From Zygnema cylindricum (taxonomy: Eukaryota > Streptophyta > Zygnematophyceae > Zygnematales > Zygnemataceae), in assembly GCA_037447655.1 (NCBI GenBank), contig JBBHKE010002364.1:48774-112773 (forward strand): a stretch of DNA of 64,000 nucleotides, read 5' to 3'. The notes under the pieces are model-generated. The model saw only the letters and a list, made by a program, of their open reading frames with translations, searched no databases and had not been told where the DNA came from. The translations under genes and the position numbers were made by a program. Within the stretch, counting starts at the first letter, position 1; the number at the start of each line of letters is the position of its first letter. Positions 44,926-55,331 of the stretch are shown piece by piece.

Positions 44926-46037
44926 GGCAAGAGCATGTTTGATAACCCATGTGATTGCGTTCAAATCCATGCTCTGTCCGGATTAGGCTGCACCTTTGGG
45001 GTTTCGAAATACCTGGTGCAGCTGTAGTTTTTGTATAGAATCCCATGGCTTGCTCCCTTTCTGCAATGGTTGGGGTTGTCCATTTTCCTGCGGTATTGTC
45101 AAAGATCACTTCGGCTGCCCCTTTCCGATACACGTGGCTGTTCGGGAAGGAGACCAAGGTTGGAAGAGCTCTGCATGGAAATCCTGGTTTGTTGCATTTG
45201 AAGAAGGGAGAATGGTCAATTTTTGTCACGGGGGTGGCCATTCGCCCCTTTTCTATAATTTGTTGTACACTATTGTTGGGGTCCACAATATGCCTGTCCA
45301 AGAGCTGCATGAGGATGGGGAGTTGGATCAAATAGGTCTATTAAGTCCTTACTCGGTGGGCGCGCGATTCCATCTGTGCCGCATCGAAAACCAGCGGGAT
45401 TCCTATAAATCTGGATGACTTGCTACCAACTATCCGCCACATGTTGTCGTCGATCATCCCCCGGGTGGACATTCTCCAAAACATACCCCACTGGTGTGTC
45501 TTGGAGCTGTTGTATCCATGATATTACTTGTATCATCTGAAAGAAGGTCTTGCTTCTCCTGTGTGCATGTCCTTTTCTTTGTCATGATAGGGAGTATCCC
45601 TGACAAGGCCATCCTGCTACCACCAAATCTACTCTTCCCAAACTGGCTTAGTGTGGGGTCATGATATTTTCCACATTCTGAGGTAGGCTTCGGTGAGCTT
45701 GGGAGATTGCCGACACTAGGAGCAGTTGAGGATATAATTGGTGAAGTTGGTGCAGGCGATGCTTGTTGACGTCTCGGGCTTCGGGTGATATTTCCACAAC
45801 CGTATAAGCCTCCACTATGTATCATGCCTTCAAAACCGCTTCCAAATCAGTGTTGATTCCCGAAAATAATGATACAATCCGGAGTCTGGAATCTGGAATT
45901 GTTACTGACACCACCTGTCGGTTGAGCTTCCCATCTTGGGACAAGATCTCCGAAGATTCTGACCGAAGAGTTGAAAATGTCTTATTTGGTGATATAGATG
46001 TAAAAGCTTGTTCCACTCCCCGCCGAAGTGCTATCAT
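44926..46037 (-). pseudogene. G1 cytosine-5 DNA methyltransferase domain (DNMT3-like)
   Basis: Minus strand, in order: motif I RIVSLFSGI (45855-45881; AdoMet binding), a motif II-like VVEISPEARDV, motif IV VDLVVAGWPCQGYS with the catalytic Cys (PCQ codons 45600-45608), motif VI VGYVLENV (45468-45476), motif VIII FDAAQMESRAHRVRT (about 45345-45390), motif IX PTIAEREQAMGF (about 45038-45073) and motif X GQSMDLNAITWV-like at 44935-44980. Motif VIII (AHRxR) and the spacing favour a DNMT3-type over a DNMT1-type domain. It sits between protease and RT, so it would be made as part of Pol and could methylate cytosines. Stops at 45822, 45648, 45582 and 45423 plus two frameshifts make this copy non-functional. 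Confidence 0.88.
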
Positions 46038-46091
46038 CTGAAATAATCGGACTTGGTATCCCTCTTCCCACCGCTTAGAAATAAGGAATTG

Positions 46092-46865
46092 CTATATCTC
46101 GTCAGCAATATCCGGTGAGCTGGCAAAAAGATCCGCCGGAGAGGATGTGGCATATACGGGGTAACATCCAGACACAAGAGCATTTATCTTTCTCCAATTC
46201 CATAAACCCAAGGGAACCACCACCTGGGTCCCTTCGGGCTCCTTGGGGTCCCTCACCATGAATTGCTTCTTCCACATACTCAACTCTATATTAAGTCAGG
46301 TCCAAGTTGCCATCCCCAGCAGAATCTCGAAGTGCTTCCCTCCCACCACTAGGAATGGGAGCTGGATTTGGACTCGTTGACCCGCATCATCTGAGAATTC
46401 AATTTCCATAGCTTTGATGATCCTATAAATCAGTTGACTTCTGCTGCTAACTGTACTCAGGAAAATGTCGCTTGGTATGATTTCTGGCCGTTTTTCCTTG
46501 GAGATCTGTTGTAAAGCAGAAGTTGTAACTAAATTTGGAATCGCACTGGTATCGACCACTACAATGTGATAGCCCCCGTATCCGTTGAGCTTGAAATTTC
46601 TGGTCCGGTTGAAGATGAAAGCCACCGATAAGGCCTTGTAATCCTTATCTATCATAGGGGTGCAGGGATCGGCTGACAAAAAGACAAAACTGGGTCGATT
46701 TGCCAGCTCTACTTTCTCCTGTCCCAAGTGGATTTCCTCTCCTAATGCCTGAATAAGGATATCTTCTGGCAAATTGTGGGATGAGGCCAAAGTTTTGACA
46801 TGTGTGAGGGCGTAGGCCATCAGGTGCCTGACTAACATAGCAGCTGGTTTAGAGGAAAGAGGCAC
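46092..46865 (-). pseudogene. G1 aspartic protease region
   Basis: Minus strand: HIVVVDTSAIPNLVTTSALQ (DTSA in place of DTGA/DSGA), a long middle, then QLPFLVVGGKHFEILLGMATW, the hydrophobic-Leu-Gly pattern that closes retropepsins. It would cleave Gag-Pol. It is preceded by KALSVAFIFNRT and followed by a linker (46092-46283) before the DNMT. The ORF is nearly complete, with a stop after TWT. Confidence 0.7.
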
Positions 46866-49015
46866 AGCATTAGGCGGTGAAATAGGGGTACTTCGCTCCT
46901 CCGGTTTCTCCTCCTCTCCCCCCTTGCTTCCTCCTCTTCGCCATCTGAACCTGGTGTGGGAGGTGTCGCTGGTGTATCATCCTCCGGGCATTCTGCCATA
47001 TGCCGTTCGAACCAGTCTTGGGTTTTCTGCTTTTCTTCCTCTTTAGCCAATTTTCTGTCTCCGTTTGTTTGTTGGTCTTGTTTTCTCGAATCCGGGCGGC
47101 AATTTCTTTTCAGCAAGTGGAGGTGGGTTTTTAGGTTTTATTCCTAGACTGGTGTTGTTATTCAGTATTACTGCCCGGGGAGTGAATGACAATGGTTCCG
47201 TTATCTTTCTGTTATGGTCTCCTGAGGCCAGTCCTTGTCTGTCCCTCCTTTGCTCCGATGTGCTGTTGCGAAGTGGTCTGCGATTATCCTTGACTCCCAC
47301 ATTCCAGGCTCGTGATTGAAAAGTTCGGGCATGGTTAACTCTTGGAGGCGTCATATCCCATCCGATAATGTCGTCATCATCCCCAGCCGCCGTGGATTCT
47401 TGCTCAAGGTCCGCTAGCTTTTGTAATAGCTCTTGTTTTCTTCGTTGGAGTTTCTGAGCCGCCGTCAGAGCAGGAGGTCGGGAGGGAGACCTTAAACGTA
47501 ATGTGGCTAATTCTAAAGCCATCGCGGCCAGTTGTTGGCTTTGATGCTGAATTATATCTTTCGGTTTAAATAGTGCTCGATCTACTGGCGTTTGTTTGGG
47601 TTTCTCCATTGTGCGTAGTCCTCAAGGGTAAAGGAGCTGAAGAGGGAGAGGATTTACGGGAGCTTCCCCTTCATCGGTAAATAAGGGGTACTACATCATC
47701 TCCTTTGGCACCCCATTCTTTTGGAAACACTGCCCCTTTTTGTGTCCGATGAAACCGCAAGCCTTACATTTGGAGCCCTCGGTAGTGTATTTGCTCCGTA
47801 ATTCATTAGAAATTTTGGCGTCATCAAATTTTGGAAGTTTTATTAGTCTCAATTGAGCTTGAGACGATTTGGACGTTTCGGCCCGGGGAGTTAGGCAGTA
47901 ATTGTCCTTTGTTACTGGTGTTTTGTCCTCAGATCCCCTTCCTTGTTTCATTTCGTGTTGCTTCTGGGTTCTTTCAGCCCTTTCTTTTTCCCATTCGTTT
48001 TGTTTCAGAGCGAGTTCCGGTTTGAGTTTCCGGGGGCAACGTTTCCACCCGTTGTCGTTTTGCTGAGAGTTCAGGCAATTATACAGAATCATTCTGTCAT
48101 CCGCCCCCATTGCGGGTTCTGATCCGCCATCAACTGCTTGTTTTCCTATAAGCTTCCACAAAGCTTGAAGTTCCTCTTGTTCCTCATTGCTTAATGAGGT
48201 TTCTCCGGCAAACCCGGCGAAGTTAGCTTTGGCTTTGCCGGTAACAGCTTTCTCCCTAGCCTCGCTGTGGACGAAATGATCTTACTGTTTCATGGCCACC
48301 AATGAGATTTTTTTTGCTGTGGGATTAATGTCCTAGATTGCCTGTCCGGCAATCCAATTATCCAGAGCCGTTTGCCTGTAGGTCCAAACGAGTTTTGAAC
48401 AACGATAAAATATTTTGTTGCCATTTCCTGTTAGTCAATTGTTGACAGTTTGGTTTTTTGGCAAAGACTGAAGAGCCTATTGAAAAGGGTCTGAGGCGTC
48501 TCATTCTTCAAGCATCGGAAGTCCGTGAATTCCTTGATGTCGGACTCATTCCTCTCAGTATACAGAAGTCTCCAGGCGTCAAGGAGAGTGGTGCAAGAAG
48601 TGGGGTTAGCGATCATTCGAGTGGCAACTCGGGCTGCCTGAATAGCTTGCAGCTGGTTAACGTAGGCTCAACCTTGGGCATGCAGCTTCATGTCCTCGGT
48701 AAAGGCAAGAGAGACAGGAGCGGCTGCCGCTGCAGCCAAGTCGGCTTCCGCATGTATAACCGCGGCATCGAGAGTCGGGTCGGAGATTTTGATGCTGAGA
48801 GCCATCAGGAGAGGTTGCCGCTCCTTGTAATCCGCCAGAGCACCCCTTGAGAGATAGCTGACCATCATAGAGAAAAGTGTTGTCTCGAAGTCATCCGGAA
48901 TGGCCCTTCGCCGATATTTGTTGATTTCAGACTGAGTGAAGGATTTCCACAACAGTTCGAAATCGGAGAAGGAGATCCCGAAATTATCCCCTGTAAATAT
49001 TCGGTTTTCCTCCAT
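46832..49015 (-). pseudogene. G1 gag with zinc knuckle and coiled-coil region
   Basis: Minus strand: capsid-like part 49015-48431 (FSDFELLWKSFTQSEINKYR; then ETPQTLFNRLFSLCQ, typical of Retrotrans_gag), a basic/charged stretch, and zinc knuckle CKACGFIGHKKGQC (47727-47768). A Gln/Leu/Lys-rich segment with heptad-like pattern follows (about 47400-47600: QKLQRRKQELLQKLADLEQE), probably a coiled coil, then a Glu-rich segment before protease. Several frameshifts. Confidence 0.78.
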
Positions 49016-51239
49016 CTCTTTCTCCTCCTCCGCAAGGTTAGTGAATTGAGGAGAGTGAGGCCGAGTGGGATTGAAAAACTACGCCCGTGAAATAACCCCT
49101 TGATCTCCGCCTTCGGAGCCGGTATCGCCTACTACTCCGACAAAAGTAGCAGCTTGTTAAATGGCCACTCTCACCCCCACTGAGGAAGTGCTTGGTGTTG
49201 AAAAGATGGTTGGGGGGTAAATGTCTCCCACAGGTAATTCCTCTGTCCCCCGAGGTGCGGAAGGTCTCTGCGATCGCCGACTTATCCTTTTTGGTGGGAT
49301 TTGAAGATCCGGTCTGTTTGGAGGAGTTCCCTTGGATGTGGAAGAAGAAGCGGATGGCGAAAGACTTTGCTTGGGATACAGGGTTTGCCCCCTAGTAGTG
49401 CGTCCGGAAAGAGGAGAAGGGAGTGGTTCAGAACTGGAAGATTGAGAACGCCGGTGAGGTGGAGAATAGGCGGGGATGGAGGTTTTTGGTCGCGCAGAAG
49501 TGGCAAGTGATTCAACTACCAACCCGGGGGGCCCTGTGGAATATCTTTGGGATCTGCTGCAGGTCCCGGTGCTGGAGAGGAAATAAGAGGAGGAGGAGTG
49601 GATGTAGGATCAAGATTTGGTCCGGAGGGTGGCTTAGGAGGAGTAGCTTGTCTCAAAGGGATGTGGATCCTTTCGTTTGGTCGTAATTTCACCAAAGTCT
49701 CCACGGCGGAGGAGATCTCCATATAGAAAGGTAGGATGCTCCCAAGATATAGAAGCCAACTCAGAAGGTAGATCTGCACCCAAACCCTTTTCATTAGGTC
49801 CTGTTGTTCCTTCCCCTCATTGCTGAAGGGGAAGTTCCTGTCGATTCCCAGATGGAGTCTTCTTAGGGTGAGACTTGGGAACTTGTGCAGCTTCCCTTGT
49901 TGGCTCCTAGATATTAGGATGAAGTATTGGAGAAGTAAAGACCTGCTCCCTAAGAAGTCTACTTGACCTAAGCCAGGTGTCCCGTATCAGTCGCAGTTCT
50001 TGTTCCTATACTTTGCTCTTTTTCTCCTCTTAGCCTCCCAATATATTTCGACACATCCGGCCCCCGTCGTAGCCCCACCTTGAGATCTCAACTTTTTTAC
50101 CAATTCTTGAGCACTGCTTAAAACCACAGTTAGATCTCCCACCTCTAAACCTGGCGTCTTGGGATATGTAGGTTCGGGTCGCCATAGCTCCTCGGAAGGG
50201 CGCACTGTGGGATCCTTGGGAAAGGATCTCCCTTGGTCTACACCTGGAACCTCGGAATCGGTTGGTTCGGATTGCCGAAGCCCCAAAGGAGGTGAACCTT
50301 TTTGGGCTGCTGAGGGAGGACCTCCAGTCCAGGTTGGAGCGGGTGCTGGGAATGTATCCTCCTTGGAAATAGGAGCGAATCTACCTTTACTATCACGGTG
50401 GTCGAACCGCTTTCCCTTCCAAGGATCTGGAAAGTCTTTCTTGCTGCACCCCTCTTCAAGACGAGATCGAGAGATGGTACGTCCTCTGGCCTGCTGGTAG
50501 ATGTATCCTGAAAGAAAGATTGCCGAGGGCAAAATTTTGGGGCTCTCCAAGGTAGACTCTGTTCCGACGGTGATGAGCTACTTTCATAGGAATTGCTCAG
50601 AATTTCCACCACTCCTCCGACGGGTCTAACCACCCTAGTTCAATCGGCCAGGCCACTCTTTAAACCTACTCATTTTTCACCCTCAGCTCATGGAGATCAT
50701 GCAGAGCAAGTAGTTCCTTATGACCAAGACGATGGGGATCGGCTAACACCGCAGGGTCTATTGAAATCTCAGCCCTGGGAATCTTGGATCGGGCATGGAA
50801 TCCAACCTCCGGCGGATGCCGAAGGACTGGCTCCCTATGGGCCAACTGCTTTTGTTGGGAAGTGGGAGACATTTTCCTTTTCTCTTCGGCTTGGGCCCGG
50901 GCCGCTTCGGCTAGAGAAGGGAAGTGTTTGGGGGTGAGGAGGGGAGGCGTCGGAGGAACGTTTTCCTCGGCCTGTCCTTTGGGTGGAGATTCAAACATGG
51001 GAGCTCCTTGCATTGCTTCCTCGGGCCTGGGAGAGCCCCCCCCGGGGGCAGACCTCTCTTGCCTACCTCTCTCCTCAGGCGTAAGACTGGGGGTTCCCCT
51101 ATCCTAAACCTCTCCTCCTCCCATTGGATGGTAACAACTAGAAAGAGAAAGTAATATAAAATGAGAAAATCTAACTCCCTTCCACTAAGAGAGATTCCTG
51201 AGTCAAAGCTCCTATCTCCTCTTATCCGAGTAGACAAGG
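49016..51239 (-). other. G1 leader and possible N-terminal gag extension
   Basis: Several overlapping minus-strand ORFs (50666-51013, 49987-50550, 49157-49522) are Pro/Ser/Arg-rich without a recognisable domain. The segment AEEKRKMSPTSQQKQLAH suggests coding. They may be the decayed N-terminal part of gag or an additional ORF specific to this long element. No PBS could be placed with confidence after the LTR. Confidence 0.4.
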
Positions 51240-52430
51240 TGCACTTTTCAGTACTTTGCTGATCCACTAGAAGTCTAACAATTGTATCCTCAAAACCCAC
51301 TGTTTTAGTACTAAAGATGCGAAGAATCGGTTCCAGAAGGGACACAACGAAATCCAAAGAGAACTACCGGAGGAGGACAAATGAACTTCCACGCGAAAAT
51401 AATAAAAATAGAAAGGATTGGCTGTTTCAAATTTAAAAATATCACCTTGCCCCCGAAAATGGAATAAAAGATGGAATTAAAAATTATGGCAAAGCAAGCT
51501 CAACATATCCTAGAAAGCTAAGATGACACCAATGGAAGACGAAATATCTCTCGGTGGCACCGAATACCGGTACGATTCTCCTTCACCACTCGGTTTTCGC
51601 AGATCGGAACCAACTGGACTCTTCTCGGTTTCAATAGCAAAAAGTGAAGATCGCCCAAAAGGATTGATAATGCCAACTACCCGCCCAAACTACGATCTCT
51701 AAACAAGACAAATCCAAACCAAGATGGCAGAAGAGTCAAGCAATCAAGCACAACAAAGATTCTCCAAAAGAAGGTTTGTTTGGAATTTCTTTTGAGGTTT
51801 TTCACAAGAGACAGTAATGAAAAGCAACCTGTCTCCTTCGACCCCAAGTGCCTTATACAACCAAGTTTGTCCACTTCCGGTCGGAAGAGTCAAAGCAATT
51901 CAAGGAACTAATCAACGGGAAGCAAATGCTATCGAACTGACAAAAGACAAATTAAGTTGTACTACACTTAGGGCAAAAAGTTGTGCTTCCAGTCACGGCT
52001 AGATTTCCGGCTGAAAGTCAAAGTTTGTTCCACTTCAATAAGACAAAGTACTGAAAATGACGCATGAACGCCGGATTTTGTCCTGATCTAATTAATGGAC
52101 AAAAAGTCAATTGGACCTGAACTAAATTCGTACTGACATAAGTAACCCATATATAAATGACTATCTGAAGAGTTACGTTGCGTTCCACAACGTGCCCCCC
52201 AAAAGAACAAGCGGCAAATGGTACATGTGAAAATAAAATCTTTGAAGCGGAAGCAGCACCGGCCTCTGTTAGGCATAAAATAAAGTGTGTTCCGTTCAGT
52301 TTAGAAATCCATGATCTTGTTTGGTTTGGTGTACCTGCGCCGTCCGTGATGTCCGTCTGGTGAAAGTGTCAGAAGATCTTGGGTAAATAAAGGTGTGCCG
52401 AAAATGCATACGTGCTTGACACAATTCCAA
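51240..52430 (-). repeat. G-family LTR shared by G2 (3') and G1 (5')
   Basis: It matches G1's left LTR along its length (GACAGGTTGCTTTTCATTAC; GTTAGACTTCT end near 51260). To its right the G2 integrase stops and LTR U3-side sequence (GCATTTTCGGCACACC) begins at about 52430. To its left G1's leader follows. So a single LTR serves both copies. Its U3 head is missing. Confidence 0.72.
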
Positions 52431-52998
52431 CAAGTTTGAGAATTCTCTTGCAAATTCGGAGCCTTGGGTGGTCAAAACTTCGGTTGGTGCCTTAAAATTG
52501 GGACAACACTCTCTGCAAGAATGCGTCTCCATTTGCCTTGGACTCCTTCTGGGGTAAGACCACTAATTTTATCCACTTGGAAAAATGCTCTATCATTACC
52601 AATACAAAGCGGTTCTCTCGTCTGCTTTTGGGGAGAGGGCTTAACAGATCCAAAGACGACCGATAAAACATTCCCCGGATGGGGTGGGAATGAAGTTGAG
52701 TACCTCTTTTTTTGTCAAAGTTTGCTTTGACTCGGTCACATGAACAACACGTCTGGACAATCCGGTTGACTTGGGTCTGCAACCTGTGCCACCAGTACGA
52801 TCCTGTGACCAGGGAAGTGGTCCGTTTCTGCCCAAAATAGCCACATTGCTGGTGGAGGCAAAAAATAAGAGTCTCTCGGTCGGCCGAGGGAGGAACCACT
52901 TTCCTCGTCCCGTCTGACCACTTCTGGATTAAGATGCCTCTTTCCCACTCGTACGCCGCCATTTGGGTTTGAACACGGGATAGCTGAACTCTAGACAA
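52431..52998 (-). pseudogene. G2 integrase (C-terminus deleted)
   Basis: Minus strand: zinc-binding part (QQCGYFGQKRT, GSYWWHRL, CCSCDRVKA), SLDLLSPLP with first Asp, NRFVLVMIEHFSKWIKLVVL, then, frameshifted, APTEVLTTQGSEFAREFSN. The second Asp position reads TTQGSEF instead of STDQGSEF. It ends abruptly at about 52430 where LTR sequence begins. Confidence 0.88.
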
Positions 52999-53028
52999 AT
53001 GGGGAAGAGGAGAACCTTGTTGGATAGA

Positions 53029-53562
53029 CTAAAGTGCCTTGGGGTCATTCCAAATGTCTTTACGCCCAGCCCCTATTTGCGCCTGCCCCTCCACGTCTGC
53101 AGAGAAAGATGACAATTCCCCCCCAAATTGAGGAAGCCAAATAAAAGCAGAGAAGGCTCGAATGAGTTCCAAACTGATTTCAGGATCCTCATCGTGACGG
53201 GCTCCAGTAGAATCTTTGGTGGAAGGGTAAAGCTTTTTGCTAAGTCTATCGACGTTCACATGGATTTCCTCGGCCCGGTGGAATATGTCAAAATCATATT
53301 CCTGCAATATTGACACCCATCTGGCAAGCTTGCAAGTCATCTTACTGTTCTCCATAATCCACTTAAGAGGTTAGTGATCCGTAAGCAGAGTGAAATGAAC
53401 CCCATACAGATATGGTCTGAAATGTTGGATCACCCAGACAGATGCGAGTAATTCCCCATGATAGCTGCTGTAATTCCCCTCCGCTTGGTTGTTACTTCTA
53501 CTAGCGTAAGCCACCACATATTCGGCCCCCGCATCATCCAGTTGAGCCAAAACAACTGCCAA
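53029..53562 (-). pseudogene. G2 RNase H
   Basis: Minus strand: AVVLAQLDDAGAEYVVAYAS, GNYSSYHGELLA, HFTLLTDH, then a stop (ACTAA complement near 53370) and KLARWVSILQEYDFDIFHRA. RNase H of a Ty3/gypsy Pol; frameshifted. Confidence 0.86.
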
Positions 53563-53570
53563 TCGAAACC

Positions 53571-54420
53571 TGCTCCAATCAGTGTAAAAGAGGAAGGCCT
53601 TGATGATTGGGCATCCGGAGCACTAGGTGTTGCTTCAGTGAATCCTTTAAAAAAAGGAATGAAATTTGTTGTTCCTCCGCCCACTACCACTCTTGGTTCT
53701 TCCGCAATAACTGGTTCAAAGGCTGAACGTGACTGCTAAACTCGGGGATGAACCTCCGATAGTAGTTAACTAGGCCTAAAAACGTGCAGAGTGCAGAGAA
53801 GTCCTGAGGAGGGGGAAGGGCATCAAGGGCTGCCACTTTGATTACATGGGGACCCACTGTCCCGGGAGTAACTTCATGTCCTAGGTAAATAATTTTCTGC
53901 TCCCCAAAAATTCCCTTACCTGGGTGACATTTCAAGCCCGCTGCTTGGAGGGCCCGGAGGACAATCAGGATATGCTCCAAGTGTTCCTCAAAGATTTTTG
54001 AAAAGATAATGTCATCGTCGATATAGCACCGTGCACAGTCGATTCCCCGGAGCACCTCGTCCATGGCTCGTTGGAATTTGGCAGGTGCATTATTTAGCAC
54101 GAATGGCATGTAGAGCCATTCATACAACCTGGACCCTGCCCAAAACGCTGTTATTTCCCGGTGCTTTGGCACCATTGCGATTTGGTGGAACCCATTTTTC
54201 ATGTCTAAGGTGGAATAAATAGAGGCCCTCGCCAGCGAGTCGAAAATCTCTTCCGGTGTTGGCATTAGGTATCGCTCAGGTACGATTGCTGTGTTGAGCA
54301 TCAGGTAGTCCCCACACATCCGAAAGTCTAGTGTGAGTCCTTTTTGGGTGGGAGAACGGTTGGGGACGCAAACCCATGGAGTCCGGTACTTTCTTGCACC
54401 AATCTTGCTTCCACCAAGGT
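53571..54420 (-). pseudogene. G2 reverse transcriptase
   Basis: Minus strand ORF 53684-54319: MCGDYLMLNTAIVPERYLMP, STLDMKNGFHQIAMVP, YMPFVLNNAPAKFQRAMDE, CYIDDDIIFSK (YIDD kept, next residue Asp instead of Val), then GLKCHPGKGIF and LGLVNYYRRFIPEFSSHVQ. This is the longest intact RT stretch of the G family here. The N-terminal part continues, frameshifted, to about 54420. Confidence 0.92.
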
Positions 54421-54967
54421 TTGTACCTTAGCCAAAAATGAACTCTTTCTCCTTGAAGCTGAGTGGATACTGCTTCTGCAAAACAGTCCCCGTCTCGTCT
54501 ATCAAATCGATCCGAAGAGGGGTCCCTTTGTAGATGCCAACGTCAGTGTCTGACCACGAGAACACCTGTTTGTTCTCCTCCAACAGGTTGGAGAGCTAGG
54601 CCTACTGTTGAGGGTCTAACTGCTCCCCTAAGGTCCAATCCATCTTCCCAGGTTCCACGGGTGCCCATGCTTCTGGGGGTCTACCCTAGCGTGAGATGTC
54701 AAATTCCAACCCTACTTGTGGGTCTACTTCCCCTCCTCCTGTTAGAATGTTGTTGCTAACAACTTCCGCTAAGCTGCCCCCTTCCGAGCCCCTGCTCCCC
54801 CCCCACTGAGGAATCCCTTGATTTGGGTGAAATACTGGGACTGTAAATTTTTGATGATAAAACCTGTCTCCTTGCCTCCCTCCCCCCCTCAAGCTGCAAG
54901 TTGGCCTGTATTCTTAACAACTTTGGAGCTTGAAGGTAGCTAGCCCTTGACTGAGGAGACAGTAGGC

Positions 54968-55331
54968 TAGAAAAGGGAAGAGAATGTTTTAAAACCCATG
55001 TGATTGCATTTAGATCCATGCTCTGTCCGAGTAGGCTGCACCTTTATAGGTTTGAAATACCTGGTGCTGTCGTGGTTGCAGGTTGGAATCCCATTGCTTG
55101 TTTTCGTTCTTCCACCGTCGGTGATGTCCAAACTCCAATCTTGCTGTCGAATATCATTCCTGCCACTCCTTTCCAATACGCATGGCTGTTGGGAAAGGAA
55201 ACCAAGTTTGAAAAGGCTCGTCGTGGTGCCCCTGGTTTGTTGCACGAAAAGAACAGAGGACGCTCAACCTTTGTCACTGGAGTGGCCATCCGCCCTGTCA
55301 AGCTCATGTGCTTCACAGGCACCCCTTTCAT
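54968..55331 (-). pseudogene. G2 DNA methyltransferase C-terminus (motifs IX-X)
   Basis: Minus strand: GRMATPVTKVERPLFF, NLVSFPNSHAYWKG, motif IX PTVEERKQAMGF, TTTAPGIS and, after one in-frame TAA, motif X RCSLLGQSMDLNAITWV. Motif X is in frame here, unlike in G1. It matches the DNMT3 pattern (ERVFGF...; RQRLLGRSW...). The catalytic half would lie upstream but is replaced by the inverted LTR. Its presence in two copies shows that the domain belongs to the family. Confidence 0.85.

Larger units (their letters stand above)
27102..52430 (-). mobile_element. G1: large Ty3/gypsy element encoding a DNA methyltransferase
   Basis: Read on the minus strand: LTR (about 52430-51240), leader and gag (51240-46832), protease (46865-46092), DNMT (46037-44926), RT (44925-37480, split by copia B), RNase H, integrase (with a tandem duplication) and 3' LTR (about 34160-27102, split by copia A). 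Without the two inserts the internal region is about 11 kb, unusually large. All coding parts are broken by stops or frameshifts. LTR termini cannot be fixed exactly by eye. Confidence 0.85.

Noticed and set aside
51240-51270. PBS for G1 (TGGATCAGCAAAG next to the LTR end)
   Set aside because: It is only loosely like TGGTATCAGAGC, and the other G LTRs are not followed by it, so no confident call.
50911-51357. 148-codon minus ORF as a gene
   Set aside because: Most of it lies over the G LTR and its junction with the leader. No domain or conservation with other LTR copies.
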